A stretch of DNA of 64,000 nucleotides, from assembly GCF_035998675.1 (NCBI RefSeq), contig NZ_DASYHI010000024.1, positions 186,001 to 250,000 on the forward strand. Reading direction: 5' to 3'. This DNA comes from Telluribacter sp035998675. Lineage in GTDB: Bacteria > Bacteroidota > Bacteroidia > Cytophagales > Spirosomataceae. Every line of letters starts with the position of its first letter. Within the stretch, counting starts at the first letter, position 1. Of the stretch, positions 44,641 to 54,506 are shown one piece after another. The position numbers were made by a program, and so were the translations under genes. The notes below the pieces were generated by a model. The model ran no database searches. It saw only the letters and a program-made list of their open reading frames with translations, and was not told where the DNA came from.

Positions 44641-45621
44641 ATGAAAGAAATAGCATTCAGAGACGCCATTCGGGACGCCATGACGGAGGAAATGCGCCGC
44701 GATGAGCGGGTATTCCTGATGGGCGAAGAAGTAGCCGAGTACAATGGCGCTTATAAAGCCAGCCAGGGCATGCTTGATGAGTTTGGGCCGGAACGCGTGA
44801 TTGATACCCCCATCGCCGAGCTTGGTTTTGCTGGTATTGGGGTAGGAGCTGCCGCCAACGGCCTGCGCCCGATTATTGAGTTTATGACTTTTAACTTTTC
44901 GCTGGTAGCTATTGATCAAATCATCAACAGCGCCGCGAAAATGCTTTCTATGTCGGCGGGTCAGTACTCAGTACCTATGGTGTTCAGAGGACCCACCGGT
45001 AACGCCGGACAGCTGGGCGCTCAGCACTCACAGAACTTCGAGAACTGGTACGCCAACACCCCCGGTCTGAAAGTAGTGGTACCTTCTAACCCGTACGACG
45101 CCAAAGGACTGCTGAAATCATCTATTCGTGATAATGATCCGGTTATTTTTATGGAATCGGAGCTGATGTACGGGGACAAAATGGTCATACCCGACGAGGA
45201 GTACCTGATCCCCATCGGAAAAGCCGATATTAAAAGTGCCGGTAAAGACGTAACAATTATTTCGTTTGGTAAAATGGTACCCCGGGTAGTAATGCCCGCC
45301 GTTCAGGAGCTGGCCAAGCAGGGTATAGAAGCGGAAGTAGTAGACCTGCGTACCGTTCGTCCCATTGACTATGAAACCGTTATTGAGTCCATTAAGAAAA
45401 CCAACCGCTGCGTAATCGTAGAAGAGGCATGGCCTTTGGCTTCGATTTCGTCGGAGCTTTCGTACTGGATTCAGCGTTACGCGTTTGACTACCTTGATGC
45501 TCCGGTAATCAGAGTAACCAACCGGGATGTGCCGCTTCCATACGCCACTACGCTTATCGAAGAAATACTTCCCAATGTAAAGCGCACCATTGAGGCGGTG
45601 AATGCGGTCATGTACCGTTAA
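44641..45621 (+). CDS. pdhB: pyruvate dehydrogenase E1 component, beta subunit
   Basis: Works with the alpha subunit to decarboxylate pyruvate with thiamine diphosphate. The 326 residues match E1-beta: MKEIAFRDAIRDAMTEEM, FLMGEEVAEYNGAYK with the conserved E that contacts the cofactor, MTFNFSLVAIDQIINSAAK, FRGPTGNAGQLGAQHSQ, and EAWPLASISSELSYWI near the end. The alpha-subunit gene is not adjacent, as in many Bacteroidota. It has its own promoter candidate and terminator. Confidence 0.97.
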   Translation: MKEIAFRDAIRDAMTEEMRRDERVFLMGEEVAEYNGAYKASQGMLDEFGPERVIDTPIAELGFAGIGVGAAANGLRPIIEFMTFNFSLVAIDQIINSAAKMLSMSAGQYSVPMVFRGPTGNAGQLGAQHSQNFENWYANTPGLKVVVPSNPYDAKGLLKSSIRDNDPVIFMESELMYGDKMVIPDEEYLIPIGKADIKSAGKDVTIISFGKMVPRVVMPAVQELAKQGIEAEVVDLRTVRPIDYETVIESIKKTNRCVIVEEAWPLASISSELSYWIQRYAFDYLDAPVIRVTNRDVPLPYATTLIEEILPNVKRTIEAVNAVMYR

Positions 45622-45652
45622 TTTTAGCTACTACTATTCCTGTATATCAGTG

Positions 45653-45680
45653 AGGCCGTCTCTTTTTCAAAGAGCGGCCT
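45653..45680 (+). terminator. terminator after pdhB
   Basis: Arms 45653-45665 and 45669-45680 (AGGCCG-CTCTTT against AAAGAGCGGCCT) pair with one bulged T, followed by TTATTTGTT. Confidence 0.65.
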
Positions 45681-45699
45681 TATTTGTTAATAGCTCCTT

Positions 45700-47175
45700 A
45701 TGGCTATAATTTCCTTAACTAACGTAAGCGTCCGTAAGTACGACACTCCCGTCCTGCACGAGCTGCAGTGGGAGGTACTTTCAGGACAGCAGTGGGCGAT
45801 AGTTGGCAGCAATGGCTCCGGCAAAACTACCCTGCTCGAAACCCTCGCCGGGCGCTGGGCTACCGCCCGGGGCACGCTCCGCCGGCAGGGTACCGTCGAG
45901 TTTGTCGCCAACGACTACTCCTTTAACCGTATCGTAAGGGCGGCGGCCCAGTACTACCAGCAGCGGTTTCAGGCCTATGAGGCTGAGGTAGCCCCTACGG
46001 TGCGCGAGGTACTTACCGGACAACTAAAGCCCGTAGGTACTGTCAACGAGCAGTCGGTGCAACTACCCAACCTTGCCCTTGACGCCGAACGCTTTGAGCA
46101 GGTAACCCGGCTGCTGCAACTGACGCCTCTGCTGGACCATCCTTTTATTACCCTTTCCAACGGCGAAACCCGCCGGATGCTTCTCGCGCGCTCACTGCTG
46201 AAAACCCCGGATATTCTCCTGCTGGACCACCCTTTCGTTGGTCTTGATGTACACTCGCGGGAAGTACTGCGGGAAGCTCTGGCCGCGCTGGCCCGGCAAG
46301 GTGTTACCATTATCCTGGTTACCGCCCCAACGGAGCTGCCCCCGTACATTACGCACCTGCTCGAGCTGGACGGCGGCCGCATCACCCACGCCCTGCCGTT
46401 ACCGGACTGGCTGGCTACCCGGCAGGCTGCCCCTTCGGTGGCTCCTGTACCTACCCTAACGGCCGACCTGGGTCCTCCTCCCTTCGGTGCGTACGAGTAT
46501 GCGTTCCGGCTCCGGAACCTGCGGGTAGTGTACGATGGTAAAGCCGTACTGGACGGCGTAAGCTGGGACGTGAAGAAAGGGGAGAAGTGGGCGCTCAGTG
46601 GACCCAATGGTTCGGGGAAGTCTACCTTGCTGAGCATACTGACGGCCGACCATCCGCAACGCTTCGCCAATGACTACGATCTGTTTGACCAGAAACGGGG
46701 TGGCCGGGGGGTATCTATCTGGGATATTAAGCGACAGATAGGGCACGTATCGCCGGAACTGCACCTGTATTTTCCGACCGATGCCCCGGTGTTCAAAACC
46801 ATTGCATCGGGCTTTTTTGACGCCACGGGGGTATACTTCCGGCAGCTTTCGCCCGGGCAGGTCCAGCAGGTGATTCAAAAGGCCCGGCTCTTGGGGGTAG
46901 AGCATCTCCTGGATCGCACGTTTAGCAAGCTTTCCAAAGGCGAGCAGCGGCTGACCCTGCTGGCGCGGGCACTGGTCAAAAATCCTCCCCTGCTCATACT
47001 GGATGAGCCCTGTCAGGGACTTGACATAGCCGCTATTGAACAATTTAAAGCCGTGGTGGATGCCGTAGCGGGTACTCCCGACCGAACCTTGATTTATGTA
47101 TCACACTATCCGCACGAAATTCCTGATTGCGTGACCCGAAAGCTACAGCTGAAGGAGGGAAAAGTAGAAGCGTAA
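45700..47175 (+). CDS. ModF-like protein with two ABC ATPase domains
   Basis: A 491-residue soluble protein with two ABC nucleotide-binding domains and no membrane part, like the molybdate-linked ModF/PhrA. NBD1: Walker A GSNGSGKT (36-43), signature LSNGE (152-156), Walker B ending D176-H177, where the catalytic glutamate is replaced by histidine. NBD2: Walker A GPNGSGKS (301-308), signature LSKGE (411-415), intact D435-E436. One degenerate and one active site is a common ABC arrangement. No transport partner or molybdate gene is adjacent, so the role is uncertain. Confidence 0.88.
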   Translation: MAIISLTNVSVRKYDTPVLHELQWEVLSGQQWAIVGSNGSGKTTLLETLAGRWATARGTLRRQGTVEFVANDYSFNRIVRAAAQYYQQRFQAYEAEVAPTVREVLTGQLKPVGTVNEQSVQLPNLALDAERFEQVTRLLQLTPLLDHPFITLSNGETRRMLLARSLLKTPDILLLDHPFVGLDVHSREVLREALAALARQGVTIILVTAPTELPPYITHLLELDGGRITHALPLPDWLATRQAAPSVAPVPTLTADLGPPPFGAYEYAFRLRNLRVVYDGKAVLDGVSWDVKKGEKWALSGPNGSGKSTLLSILTADHPQRFANDYDLFDQKRGGRGVSIWDIKRQIGHVSPELHLYFPTDAPVFKTIASGFFDATGVYFRQLSPGQVQQVIQKARLLGVEHLLDRTFSKLSKGEQRLTLLARALVKNPPLLILDEPCQGLDIAAIEQFKAVVDAVAGTPDRTLIYVSHYPHEIPDCVTRKLQLKEGKVEA

Positions 47176-47201
47176 AGAATTGGGAAAACGGGAGAAAAAA
47201 T

Positions 47202-47233
47202 AAAGTCCGGCTCTTAGACAAAAGCCGGACTTT
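47202..47233 (+). terminator. terminator after the ModF-like gene
   Basis: Perfect 11-bp arms 47202-47212 and 47223-47233 with a 10-nt loop, preceded by an A-run and followed by TTCC. Confidence 0.8.
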
Positions 47234-47392
47234 TCCGTTAAAAACATAACAACTACATAACGCAGCTGCTGCCCGAAAAGTTATGCGTCAAAAAAATAGT
47301 TGCGTAATTTTCCAAAATAAATTCATAACTAGTAAGAAAAACAGGCAATTACCGAAATGTCCTATGTTTTCATAGAACTATTCAAATAACCC

Positions 47393-47728
47393 ATGGCCGC
47401 CCGTCAGCAACCTATATACGAAGTAAAGGTCGAAACTACTGTTTTGGCCAATCCGTTCAGCTCCGCCGAGCCCACCTATACCTATTTTTCCAATCTTAAA
47501 AGAGCCGTCGATACCATCCGGATTGTTCTGGGGGCGCAGGGCTGGCCCATCCCGATCAGCTACTCCTCCGTATACCGCGACCTGAAACTACGTAACCTGT
47601 ACTTTCAGACCTTCAGCGCCGAAGGGGTCAAGTACTTTCAGCTTACCATTACCAGGCGCATCATTAATCCGCACCTGACCACGCTGGGTATTGACGAAAT
47701 GCCCCGCCCCCGGAAATCAAAAAAGTAG
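47393..47728 (+). CDS. small basic protein of unknown function
   Basis: A 111-residue soluble protein, not recognised. The first half looks like mixed alpha/beta (EVKVETTVLANPF, YFSNLKRAVDTIRIVL); the middle has YSSVYRDLKLRNLYFQTF; the end is a basic tail (RPRKSKK). No signal peptide or cysteines. It has a 217-base upstream region with a terminator and no clean promoter, and converges on the AGCS gene with five bases between stops. Codon use looks like the neighbours, so it is probably a real gene. Confidence 0.6.
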   Translation: MAARQQPIYEVKVETTVLANPFSSAEPTYTYFSNLKRAVDTIRIVLGAQGWPIPISYSSVYRDLKLRNLYFQTFSAEGVKYFQLTITRRIINPHLTTLGIDEMPRPRKSKK

Positions 47729-47733
47729 GGTTT

Positions 47734-49251
47734 TTATTTCTTCCAGGTACCTCCTTTGATAAAGGCCATGTACCGGGTTACCTCGGCCTTTACGACCGGC
47801 AGCAAAAAGAACAAGCCGATGAGGTTAGGTACCGACATGGCAAAGATCATGGCATCCGAGAAATCGGTAACGGCACTCAAACTGGCCGCGGCTCCGATCA
47901 CTACGAAAAAGCAGAAAAGTACTTTATACAGGATGTCGTTGAAGCGGTTTTTGCCAAACAGGAACAACCAGGCCTGCAGGCCGTAGTAGGACCAGGAGAT
48001 CATGGTAGAAAAAGCGAAAAGAACCACGGTGAAGGTGAGTACATACGGAAACCAGGGAAGTACCGTAGCAAAGGATTCGGACGTCATTTCTACGCCACCC
48101 ATGTTGCCGGCATTGTCGTAGTCGCCGGTAATAATAACGACGATGGCGGTCATGGTACAGATAATGACGGTATCGATAAAGGGTTCCAGCAGGGAAACCA
48201 GTCCCTCACTGGCCGGGTACTCGGTTTTTACGGCCGAGTGCGCAATAGCCGCTGAACCTACGCCCGCTTCGTTGGAGAAAGCCGCCCGGCGGAAACCCTG
48301 CACCAGTACCCCCACCAGGCCACCCGATACGGCCACCGGACTGAATGCCTCCGTAAATATCAAGGCCAGCGTCTCGGGCAGGTTGGCAATATTGACCCCA
48401 ATCACGACCAGCGCCGCCAGAATATAAATGCCGCACATGAAGGGTACTATTTTCTCCGTAACCGCTCCAATACGCTTGATACCACCAATAATGACCATGG
48501 CTACTACTGCAGCCATCACAACTCCAAACACTGTACCGGCCGACGAGGAAGTACTTCCTATCATAGTCAGAAACTGACTGGCCGCCTGATTGGCCTGAAA
48601 CATATTTCCTCCGCCAAAAGAGCCGCCTACGCACATAATGGCAAAAAATACGGCCAGTACCTTACCTACTCCCCCCAGGCCGCGGTCGGCTAATCCCTTG
48701 GTGAGGTAGTACATAGGGCCACCGTATACTTTTCCGTCCGGGCCTATTTCGCGGTACCTTACCCCCAGGGTACATTCGACAAACTTGGACGACATACCCA
48801 GAAATCCCGCCACGATCATCCAGAACGTAGCACCCGGCCCTCCCAGTGATATGGCAATGGCTACCCCGGCTATGTTACCCAGTCCTACGGTACCCGACAC
48901 AGCGGCCGTCAGGGCCTGAAAATGGGATACTTCTCCGGCATTGGTCGGATCGCTGTACTTGCCCTGTACGGTTTGTATAGAGGTACCAAAACCACGGATA
49001 TTGATAAATTTGAAATAAACCGTAAAAAGGATAGCCGACAGCAGCAGGAATATGATCACCAGGGGCATATTGGTAGCAGCGCTGTCACCGAGTTGAATCG
49101 AGTAGAATACGATACCACTCACAAAGTCGGTAGCGGGCTGTACTACATCATTAATTTGTTTGTCGAGACCTCCACTGGGTGCTTGGGCGAAGAGGGGTGC
49201 CAGGGTAGTAAAATAACCCAGTGCAGAGAGTAACAGAAATTTCTTGCTCAT
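47734..49251 (-). CDS. sodium:alanine/glycine symporter (AGCS family)
   Basis: A 505-residue inner-membrane amino-acid transporter. After a signal-like first segment come about 11 helices. Family motifs include the N-terminal FQALTAAVSGTVGLGNIAGVAIAISLGGPGATFWM region (quoted: SGTVGLGNIAGVA), GMSSKFVECTLGVRYRE, GGPMYYL and FRRAAFSNEAGVGSAAIAHSAVKT (quoted: FSNEAGVGSAAIAH). It is separated from the neighbouring permease by a strong terminator. Confidence 0.95.
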   Translation of the reverse strand: MSKKFLLLSALGYFTTLAPLFAQAPSGGLDKQINDVVQPATDFVSGIVFYSIQLGDSAATNMPLVIIFLLLSAILFTVYFKFINIRGFGTSIQTVQGKYSDPTNAGEVSHFQALTAAVSGTVGLGNIAGVAIAISLGGPGATFWMIVAGFLGMSSKFVECTLGVRYREIGPDGKVYGGPMYYLTKGLADRGLGGVGKVLAVFFAIMCVGGSFGGGNMFQANQAASQFLTMIGSTSSSAGTVFGVVMAAVVAMVIIGGIKRIGAVTEKIVPFMCGIYILAALVVIGVNIANLPETLALIFTEAFSPVAVSGGLVGVLVQGFRRAAFSNEAGVGSAAIAHSAVKTEYPASEGLVSLLEPFIDTVIICTMTAIVVIITGDYDNAGNMGGVEMTSESFATVLPWFPYVLTFTVVLFAFSTMISWSYYGLQAWLFLFGKNRFNDILYKVLFCFFVVIGAAASLSAVTDFSDAMIFAMSVPNLIGLFFLLPVVKAEVTRYMAFIKGGTWKK

Positions 49252-49350
49252 AGAGGACTTTAGGCAGAAGTAGAGAGTTTTATTTAAAGTAAAAAATAAT
49301 ATTTGGCTATAAAGGGCTTAAACTAATATAAAATTTCAGATATAAGCAAC

Positions 49351-49381
49351 AAAAAAACCGCAGGTAGCGCTACCTGCGGTT
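49351..49381 (-). terminator. terminator after the APC permease gene
   Basis: A perfect 26-bp palindrome (49356-49381) forms a 13-bp hairpin without spacer; on the minus strand T-runs of at least seven follow. It lies 25 bases past the permease stop. Confidence 0.85.
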
Positions 49382-49406
49382 GCTATTACTCCTATTTAAC
49401 TACGAT

Positions 49407-50873
49407 TTATTTCTCCGGATGATACTCTTTACCCATCAGGCTGTGCTTTTTGCCGTAGCCAAAATAGATAGCCAGGCCCAGAGCCAGCCAGATAGCCAGC
49501 CGGTACCAGCTTTCGGTAGGCAGCGAGTACATCAGGTATAAACATATCAGAATACCCATTATCGGCACGAAGGGTACCAGCGGCGCTTTAAAGGAACGCG
49601 GCGCGTCGGGCATTTTGCGGCGCATCATCCAGACTCCCGCGCACACCAGACAAAACGCGAACAAGGTACCTATACTCACCATGTGCCCCAGGTCACTGAC
49701 CGGTACGAAGCCCGCAAAAATACTAACGAAGCCCATGAAGAACAGGTTTGTTTTCCAGGGGGTACTGAACTTGTAATGAACTTCGCTGAAAAATTTCGGC
49801 AGCAGACCATCCTTACTCATGGTATAAAATACGCGGCTCTGCCCCATCAGCATCACCAGCATGACGGAGGTGTAGCCCGCCAGAATGGCGACAATCAGTC
49901 CGGTCTGAAGGAAGTCGTAGCCGGTCTGGGCAAAAGCGGTGGCCGCGGGCTTGGCGTCATTAGCAAACAGCTTGTAGTTGACCAGGCCGGTCATTACGTG
50001 CGCAAATAACACGTACAGAATGGTACAGACAACCAGTGAACCCAGGATACCGATGGGCATGTCGCGCTGGGGATTTTTGGCTTCCTGCGCCGCCGTAGAT
50101 ACGGCATCAAATCCAATGAAGGCAAAAAACACGACCGCCGCTCCGGTAGCGATACCCGACCAGCCAAAGTGCTCATAGTCGCCGGTGTTTTCGGGGATGT
50201 AGGGGGTATAGTTAGTAGGGTCAATGTGGCTCCAGCCCAGGGCAATAAAAATAATTACCACGGCTAATTTCAAAATGACCAGCAGGTTGTTCATCAGGGC
50301 CGACCCCTGGGTACCTCTTATGAGCAGTAGCGAAAGCAGCGCTACAATAAGGATGGCTGGTACGTTGATCATGCCGCCTTCGATAACAGTACCGTCACTG
50401 AGCTTTACTACTTCAAAAGGCGAACATACCAGCTCAACCGGCAGATGTATTCCAAAGGAATTAAGAAACTCAAGCAGATACCTCGACCAGCTCACAGCCA
50501 CGGTGGCCGCTCCCAGGGCGTACTCAAGTACCAGGTCCCAGCCGATGATCCAGGCGACAAACTCGCCCATGGTGGTGTAGGAATAGGTGTAGGCGCTACC
50601 TGCTATGGGTATCATAGAGGCAAACTCGGCGTAGCAAAGGCCGGCAAAGGCGCAGCCAACGGCCGCCAGCACAAAAGAGATGGTTACTGCCGGGCCGGCG
50701 TGTTCGGCGGCGGCAATACCGGTGAGTGAAAAAAGACCGGCCCCAATGATAGCACCAATACCCAGTGCCACCAGACTGGAAGCCCCCAGTGAACGTTTTA
50801 ATTGATTTCCTTCGTCAGAAGACTCTGCCAGTAATCGTGCCAGGGGCTTTCTGATCCAAAGTTGATTTGCCAT
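49407..50873 (-). CDS. amino acid permease (APC superfamily)
   Basis: A 488-residue inner-membrane permease with about 12-13 helices, similar to cationic amino-acid transporters. It starts with a cytoplasmic segment (KPLARLLAESSDEGNQLKRSLG) and helix 1 with ALGIGAIIGAGLFSLTG, the unwound substrate-binding GAIIGAGLF motif. FIGFDAVSTAAQEAKNPQRDMPIGI is the family hallmark at helix 6 and the loop. Substrate unknown. Confidence 0.94.
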   Translation of the reverse strand: MANQLWIRKPLARLLAESSDEGNQLKRSLGASSLVALGIGAIIGAGLFSLTGIAAAEHAGPAVTISFVLAAVGCAFAGLCYAEFASMIPIAGSAYTYSYTTMGEFVAWIIGWDLVLEYALGAATVAVSWSRYLLEFLNSFGIHLPVELVCSPFEVVKLSDGTVIEGGMINVPAILIVALLSLLLIRGTQGSALMNNLLVILKLAVVIIFIALGWSHIDPTNYTPYIPENTGDYEHFGWSGIATGAAVVFFAFIGFDAVSTAAQEAKNPQRDMPIGILGSLVVCTILYVLFAHVMTGLVNYKLFANDAKPAATAFAQTGYDFLQTGLIVAILAGYTSVMLVMLMGQSRVFYTMSKDGLLPKFFSEVHYKFSTPWKTNLFFMGFVSIFAGFVPVSDLGHMVSIGTLFAFCLVCAGVWMMRRKMPDAPRSFKAPLVPFVPIMGILICLYLMYSLPTESWYRLAIWLALGLAIYFGYGKKHSLMGKEYHPEK

Positions 50874-50956
50874 AACGAAGAGTGATAGGAGATTTTTAGT
50901 GTCAATGAACCTTAAAACTAATGCAAAATTCAGGAATAGTGGATGGCTATAAATAG

Positions 50957-50988
50957 AAAAAGGGAAAAGTCTGTACTTTTCCCTTTTT
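50957..50988 (-). terminator. terminator after secDF
   Basis: Perfect 14-bp arms 50957-50970 and 50975-50988, four-base loop, with A/T runs at both ends. It lies 15 bases beyond the secDF stop. Confidence 0.85.
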
Positions 50989-51002
50989 CCAATAATGAGT
51001 GA

Positions 51003-53987
51003 TTAAGCTTTAATCGTCTTGGTTTTTTTACCGGCTACAGGTGCCTCTACGGGAACTACCGGGGCCGAAGCGGCTTCCCTTAGTTGCTCACGCTGCAGGG
51101 CATCAACCACGATGGGCGCCGCAATAAACAGAGAAGAGTAGGTACCTACAATTACCCCGATCAGCATGGAGAATGTAAACCCGCGAATTACTTCTCCGCC
51201 AAAAATCAGCAGCACCACCAGCACGAGCATGGTCGAGATACCCGTTACGGCCGTACGGCTTAGGGTACTGTTGAGGGCATTGTTGATGATGGTCGGGATA
51301 CTTTCTTTTTTCGCCCCTTTGTCGTTGAGGTACTCACGGATACGGTCAAAGATTACCACCGTATCGTTCATGGAGTAACCCATGATAGTCAGGATAGAAC
51401 CAATGAAAGCCTGGTCGATATCCAGCGAGAAAGGCAACCAGCCGTTAAACAACGAGAAGATAGCCAGCAGCACAATTACGTCGTGAAAAAGCGCGGCTAC
51501 AGCTCCGTAGCTGAACGCCAACCGGCGGAAACGCAGGAATATATACCCGAAGTTTACCGCTACGGCCAGCAGTACCGCCCAGATAGCCGAAATCATGGTG
51601 TCGTACGCAATGGTAGGTCCTACCTTCGCGGAGCTGACAATCTCGCCGCTGTTACCCTGAATACCCGCTACACCCTGCATAATCTTGGCTTTGGCCTGCT
51701 CGTCTGCTTCGGGGGTAGTTTCGTCAATCAGGTAGTCGGTAGTAACCTTTACCTGGTTAAAACCACCGAAGGTTTTTACTTCCGGCGCATCACCCAGGGC
51801 CGTGGTCATGCTCTGACGTACCTCGTCGGTACTTACGTTCTGGTCAAACCGAACTACATAGGAGCGGCCACCTTTAAAGTCAATACCCAGACCGAAGCCT
51901 TTGAAGATGAACGAGCCAATACCAATGGCCAGAATAGCCGATGATACTATATAAAACTTACGGCGCTGCGATACAAAATCAAACTTGGTATCCTTAAACC
52001 AGTTTTTAGTCAGGGAAGTACTAAAAGTAAACGTTTTGCCTTTTCTGACATAGTACTCCAGCAACAGGCGGGTAATGAATATGGCCGCAAACAGCGACGT
52101 AATCAAACCAATCACCAGCGTAGTCGCAAAGCCCAGTACCAGACCGGTACCGAATATGAACAGAATTACCCCCGTCAGCAGGGTAGTAACGTTAGAGTCA
52201 ATAATAGCCGAAAGAGCGCCTTTAAAACCATCCGTAACGGCCTGGCGGAAAGGCTTCCCGGCTTCCATCTCAGCCTTGATACCTTCGTAAATAAGTACGT
52301 TGGCGTCAACCGACATACCAATGGTCAACACAATACCGGCAATACCCGACAGCGTAAGTACGGCACCCAAAGAGGCCATTACGCCCATCAGGAAGAACAG
52401 GTTCACGAACAGGGCAATGTCGGCGATCCAGCCGGCGCGGCCGTAGTAGGCCACCATGAACACCAGTACGATTATCAAACCAACTACCGAAGAAAGAATA
52501 CCAGCTGTTACCGCTTCGGAGCCCAGCGTAGAACCTACGATGGCTTCCTCTACGATGTTGGTCGGCGCGGGCAGTTTACCGGCTTTCAGTACGTTAGCCA
52601 TATCCTTGGTTTCTTCCACGGTGAAGCTACCCGTGATGCTGGAGTTACCATTAGGGATTTCGCCCTGTACGGTAGGTGCGGTATACACCAGATTATCCAG
52701 GATAATAGCGACCGGACGGCCTACGTTGTTCGCCGTCAGCGTGCGCCACTTGCGGGCTCCTTCGCCATTCATGCGCATAGTAACCTCGGGCCGGCCACGC
52801 TCGTCGTAGTCGCTGGTAGCATCTACAATCACATCGCCTTCCATCGGCACCTGGCCGTTTGGCTTCTTGATGAAATAAAGTGGCAGGATCTCCTGTCCGT
52901 TGGTAGCTTCAATACCCTTACGCTCCCAGGAAAACACCAGGTCGCTGGGGAAAAGTGAGCGTACTTCGGGGCGATTCAGGATTTCACTCGCGCGGGCGGT
53001 GTCTTTCAGGTATACACCCAACCCCTGCGGAAGCGGAACAAACAGGTTGGTCAGTGCGGCCGACTGGCTGGCCAGGGCAGAGGTATCAGCCTGAGCTGTT
53101 GTGTCGCTTTTCTGCGCCAGCTGCGCTTCAAGGCTGCTGGTACCGGTTTGGCGGGTAGTATCCGTAGTTGCGGCAGCGGCAGGGTTAGGCGATACTTTCT
53201 TAGTAGCGTCTTCACGGGCCAGGTATACCGCCAGCTGGTCAATGGCCGGGGCAATTTCCTGGATGGTATATACTTCGGCAAATTCAAGCTTGGCCGCTCC
53301 TGACAGCAGCCGGCGAACGCGCTCGGGGTTTTCTACTCCCGGTAGCTCTACCATGATGCGGTTGGTACCCGGCAGGCGCTGCAGGTTCGGATTGGCCACC
53401 CCAAATTTATCAACACGGGCCTGAATAATTTCGAAAGCGCGGTCAATAGCTCCTTCTACTTCGGTATTGAGCATATTGACAACTTCTGAGTCAGAAGAGC
53501 TGCTGCTGATCTTGCCCCGGTTGGCGCTGTTGGCAAATACACTGGCCAGACGGGTGTTGGGGGCTATTTCTTTATAAGCATCTACAAAAAGGTCCACGAA
53601 GCTGCGCTGGCTGGTCTTCTGGGCTTCGGCAGCTCTTTTCAGAGCCTGCTGAAACTGGGTACTGCGGGCGTTACCACCGGCCAGTCCCCGTACGATGTCC
53701 GTAGGTGATACTTCCATCACTACGTGCATACCGCCCTGCAGGTCAAGGCCCAGTCCGAGCTCTCGCTCCATTACTTCCTGCAGCGTATGACCCAGGTAGA
53801 CATCCTCCCGCCAGAGCGAGTCAATGTACCTTTGTTTTTTGGTGAAATCCACCTTACCCTGCGCGTCGGTCGCATACGCTTCCGCGTTCTGCTTGTAGTT
53901 CCGAGCTACAAAGGTAAACGACAGGTAGTACAGGCTGATAAGAGCCAGCACTATCGTCAATCCGATTATTCCGGTTTTGTTTTGCAT
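51003..53987 (-). CDS. secDF: protein translocase subunits SecD and SecF fused
   Basis: Uses the proton gradient to help proteins leave SecYEG on the periplasmic side. The 994 residues hold the SecD half (to about 640) and the SecF half. SecD: first helix, LGLGLDLQGGMHVVMEV, FGVANPNLQRLPGTNRIMVELPGV, the large periplasmic P1 region, then helices with GTLGSEAVTAGILSSVVGL-type sequence and GMSVDANVLIYEGIKAE. SecF: DFVSQRRKFYIVSS, GLGIDFKGGRSYVVRF and TIMGYSMNDTVVIFDRIRE. Charge residues in the helix-4 motifs of both halves (DAN, NDT) are present. A Gln/Thr-rich insertion (about 265-310) in P1 is less conserved. Confidence 0.98.
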   Translation of the reverse strand: MQNKTGIIGLTIVLALISLYYLSFTFVARNYKQNAEAYATDAQGKVDFTKKQRYIDSLWREDVYLGHTLQEVMERELGLGLDLQGGMHVVMEVSPTDIVRGLAGGNARSTQFQQALKRAAEAQKTSQRSFVDLFVDAYKEIAPNTRLASVFANSANRGKISSSSSDSEVVNMLNTEVEGAIDRAFEIIQARVDKFGVANPNLQRLPGTNRIMVELPGVENPERVRRLLSGAAKLEFAEVYTIQEIAPAIDQLAVYLAREDATKKVSPNPAAAATTDTTRQTGTSSLEAQLAQKSDTTAQADTSALASQSAALTNLFVPLPQGLGVYLKDTARASEILNRPEVRSLFPSDLVFSWERKGIEATNGQEILPLYFIKKPNGQVPMEGDVIVDATSDYDERGRPEVTMRMNGEGARKWRTLTANNVGRPVAIILDNLVYTAPTVQGEIPNGNSSITGSFTVEETKDMANVLKAGKLPAPTNIVEEAIVGSTLGSEAVTAGILSSVVGLIIVLVFMVAYYGRAGWIADIALFVNLFFLMGVMASLGAVLTLSGIAGIVLTIGMSVDANVLIYEGIKAEMEAGKPFRQAVTDGFKGALSAIIDSNVTTLLTGVILFIFGTGLVLGFATTLVIGLITSLFAAIFITRLLLEYYVRKGKTFTFSTSLTKNWFKDTKFDFVSQRRKFYIVSSAILAIGIGSFIFKGFGLGIDFKGGRSYVVRFDQNVSTDEVRQSMTTALGDAPEVKTFGGFNQVKVTTDYLIDETTPEADEQAKAKIMQGVAGIQGNSGEIVSSAKVGPTIAYDTMISAIWAVLLAVAVNFGYIFLRFRRLAFSYGAVAALFHDVIVLLAIFSLFNGWLPFSLDIDQAFIGSILTIMGYSMNDTVVIFDRIREYLNDKGAKKESIPTIINNALNSTLSRTAVTGISTMLVLVVLLIFGGEVIRGFTFSMLIGVIVGTYSSLFIAAPIVVDALQREQLREAASAPVVPVEAPVAGKKTKTIKA

Positions 53988-54131
53988 TGTTATACAGATA
54001 GATTGAAATAATTACAAGAGATAAATAAGGAACAGCCACGTCTTTACCGCTGTGCCACGGGCACAGGATACAGTAAAGGAGACCTATCAGGAAAAGAAAT
54101 TCCGCAAAGGGAAGCCGAAAGCGCAGGGAGT

Positions 54132-54506
54132 CTAGGGGGCGTTTATAGCAATATGGTGCCCAAAGACTTTTCGAAAGTAAGAGAAAAAATGGAACGGCTC
54201 ACTGAAAGAAGCCGGTAGGGCCGAAGCTACTTCCACGAAGCGCCAGGTAGGCGGGGGAAGCAAATAAAACGTTTGGGCAAAATCAAAGGAAGACGCCGGT
54301 ATTACCACCGCATCCAGCGACAGTTCACTCATCCGGGCCGCGTCAGGCTGACGCTCATCCGCAGCGGTGGCCTTCTGCTCAGTAGCTACCTTCTGCTTGC
54401 CTTCCTGCGTGACCGACCACGACTTACCCCCTACCGCTACCAGAAGCAGCATAGTGGCCAAGAGCCAGCTTACCAATTGGGTGCTATGTCGTTGCTTCTT
54501 GTGCAC
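54132..54506 (-). CDS. small membrane-anchored or exported protein, unknown
   Basis: 124 residues from a GTG at 54504-54506. A basic start (HKKQRH) and hydrophobic helix (LVSWLLATMLLLVAVGG) suggest a signal anchor or signal peptide. The central segment is polar; the end FHFFSYFRKVFGHHIAINAP is aromatic-rich and looks conserved-type. No family recognised. The reading frame is clean and on the same strand as secDF, which lies 144 bases downstream. The minus-strand sequence AACCTTTGC upstream (one base off TAnnTTTGC) may be its promoter. Confidence 0.55.
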   Translation of the reverse strand: MHKKQRHSTQLVSWLLATMLLLVAVGGKSWSVTQEGKQKVATEQKATAADERQPDAARMSELSLDAVVIPASSFDFAQTFYLLPPPTWRFVEVASALPASFSEPFHFFSYFRKVFGHHIAINAP

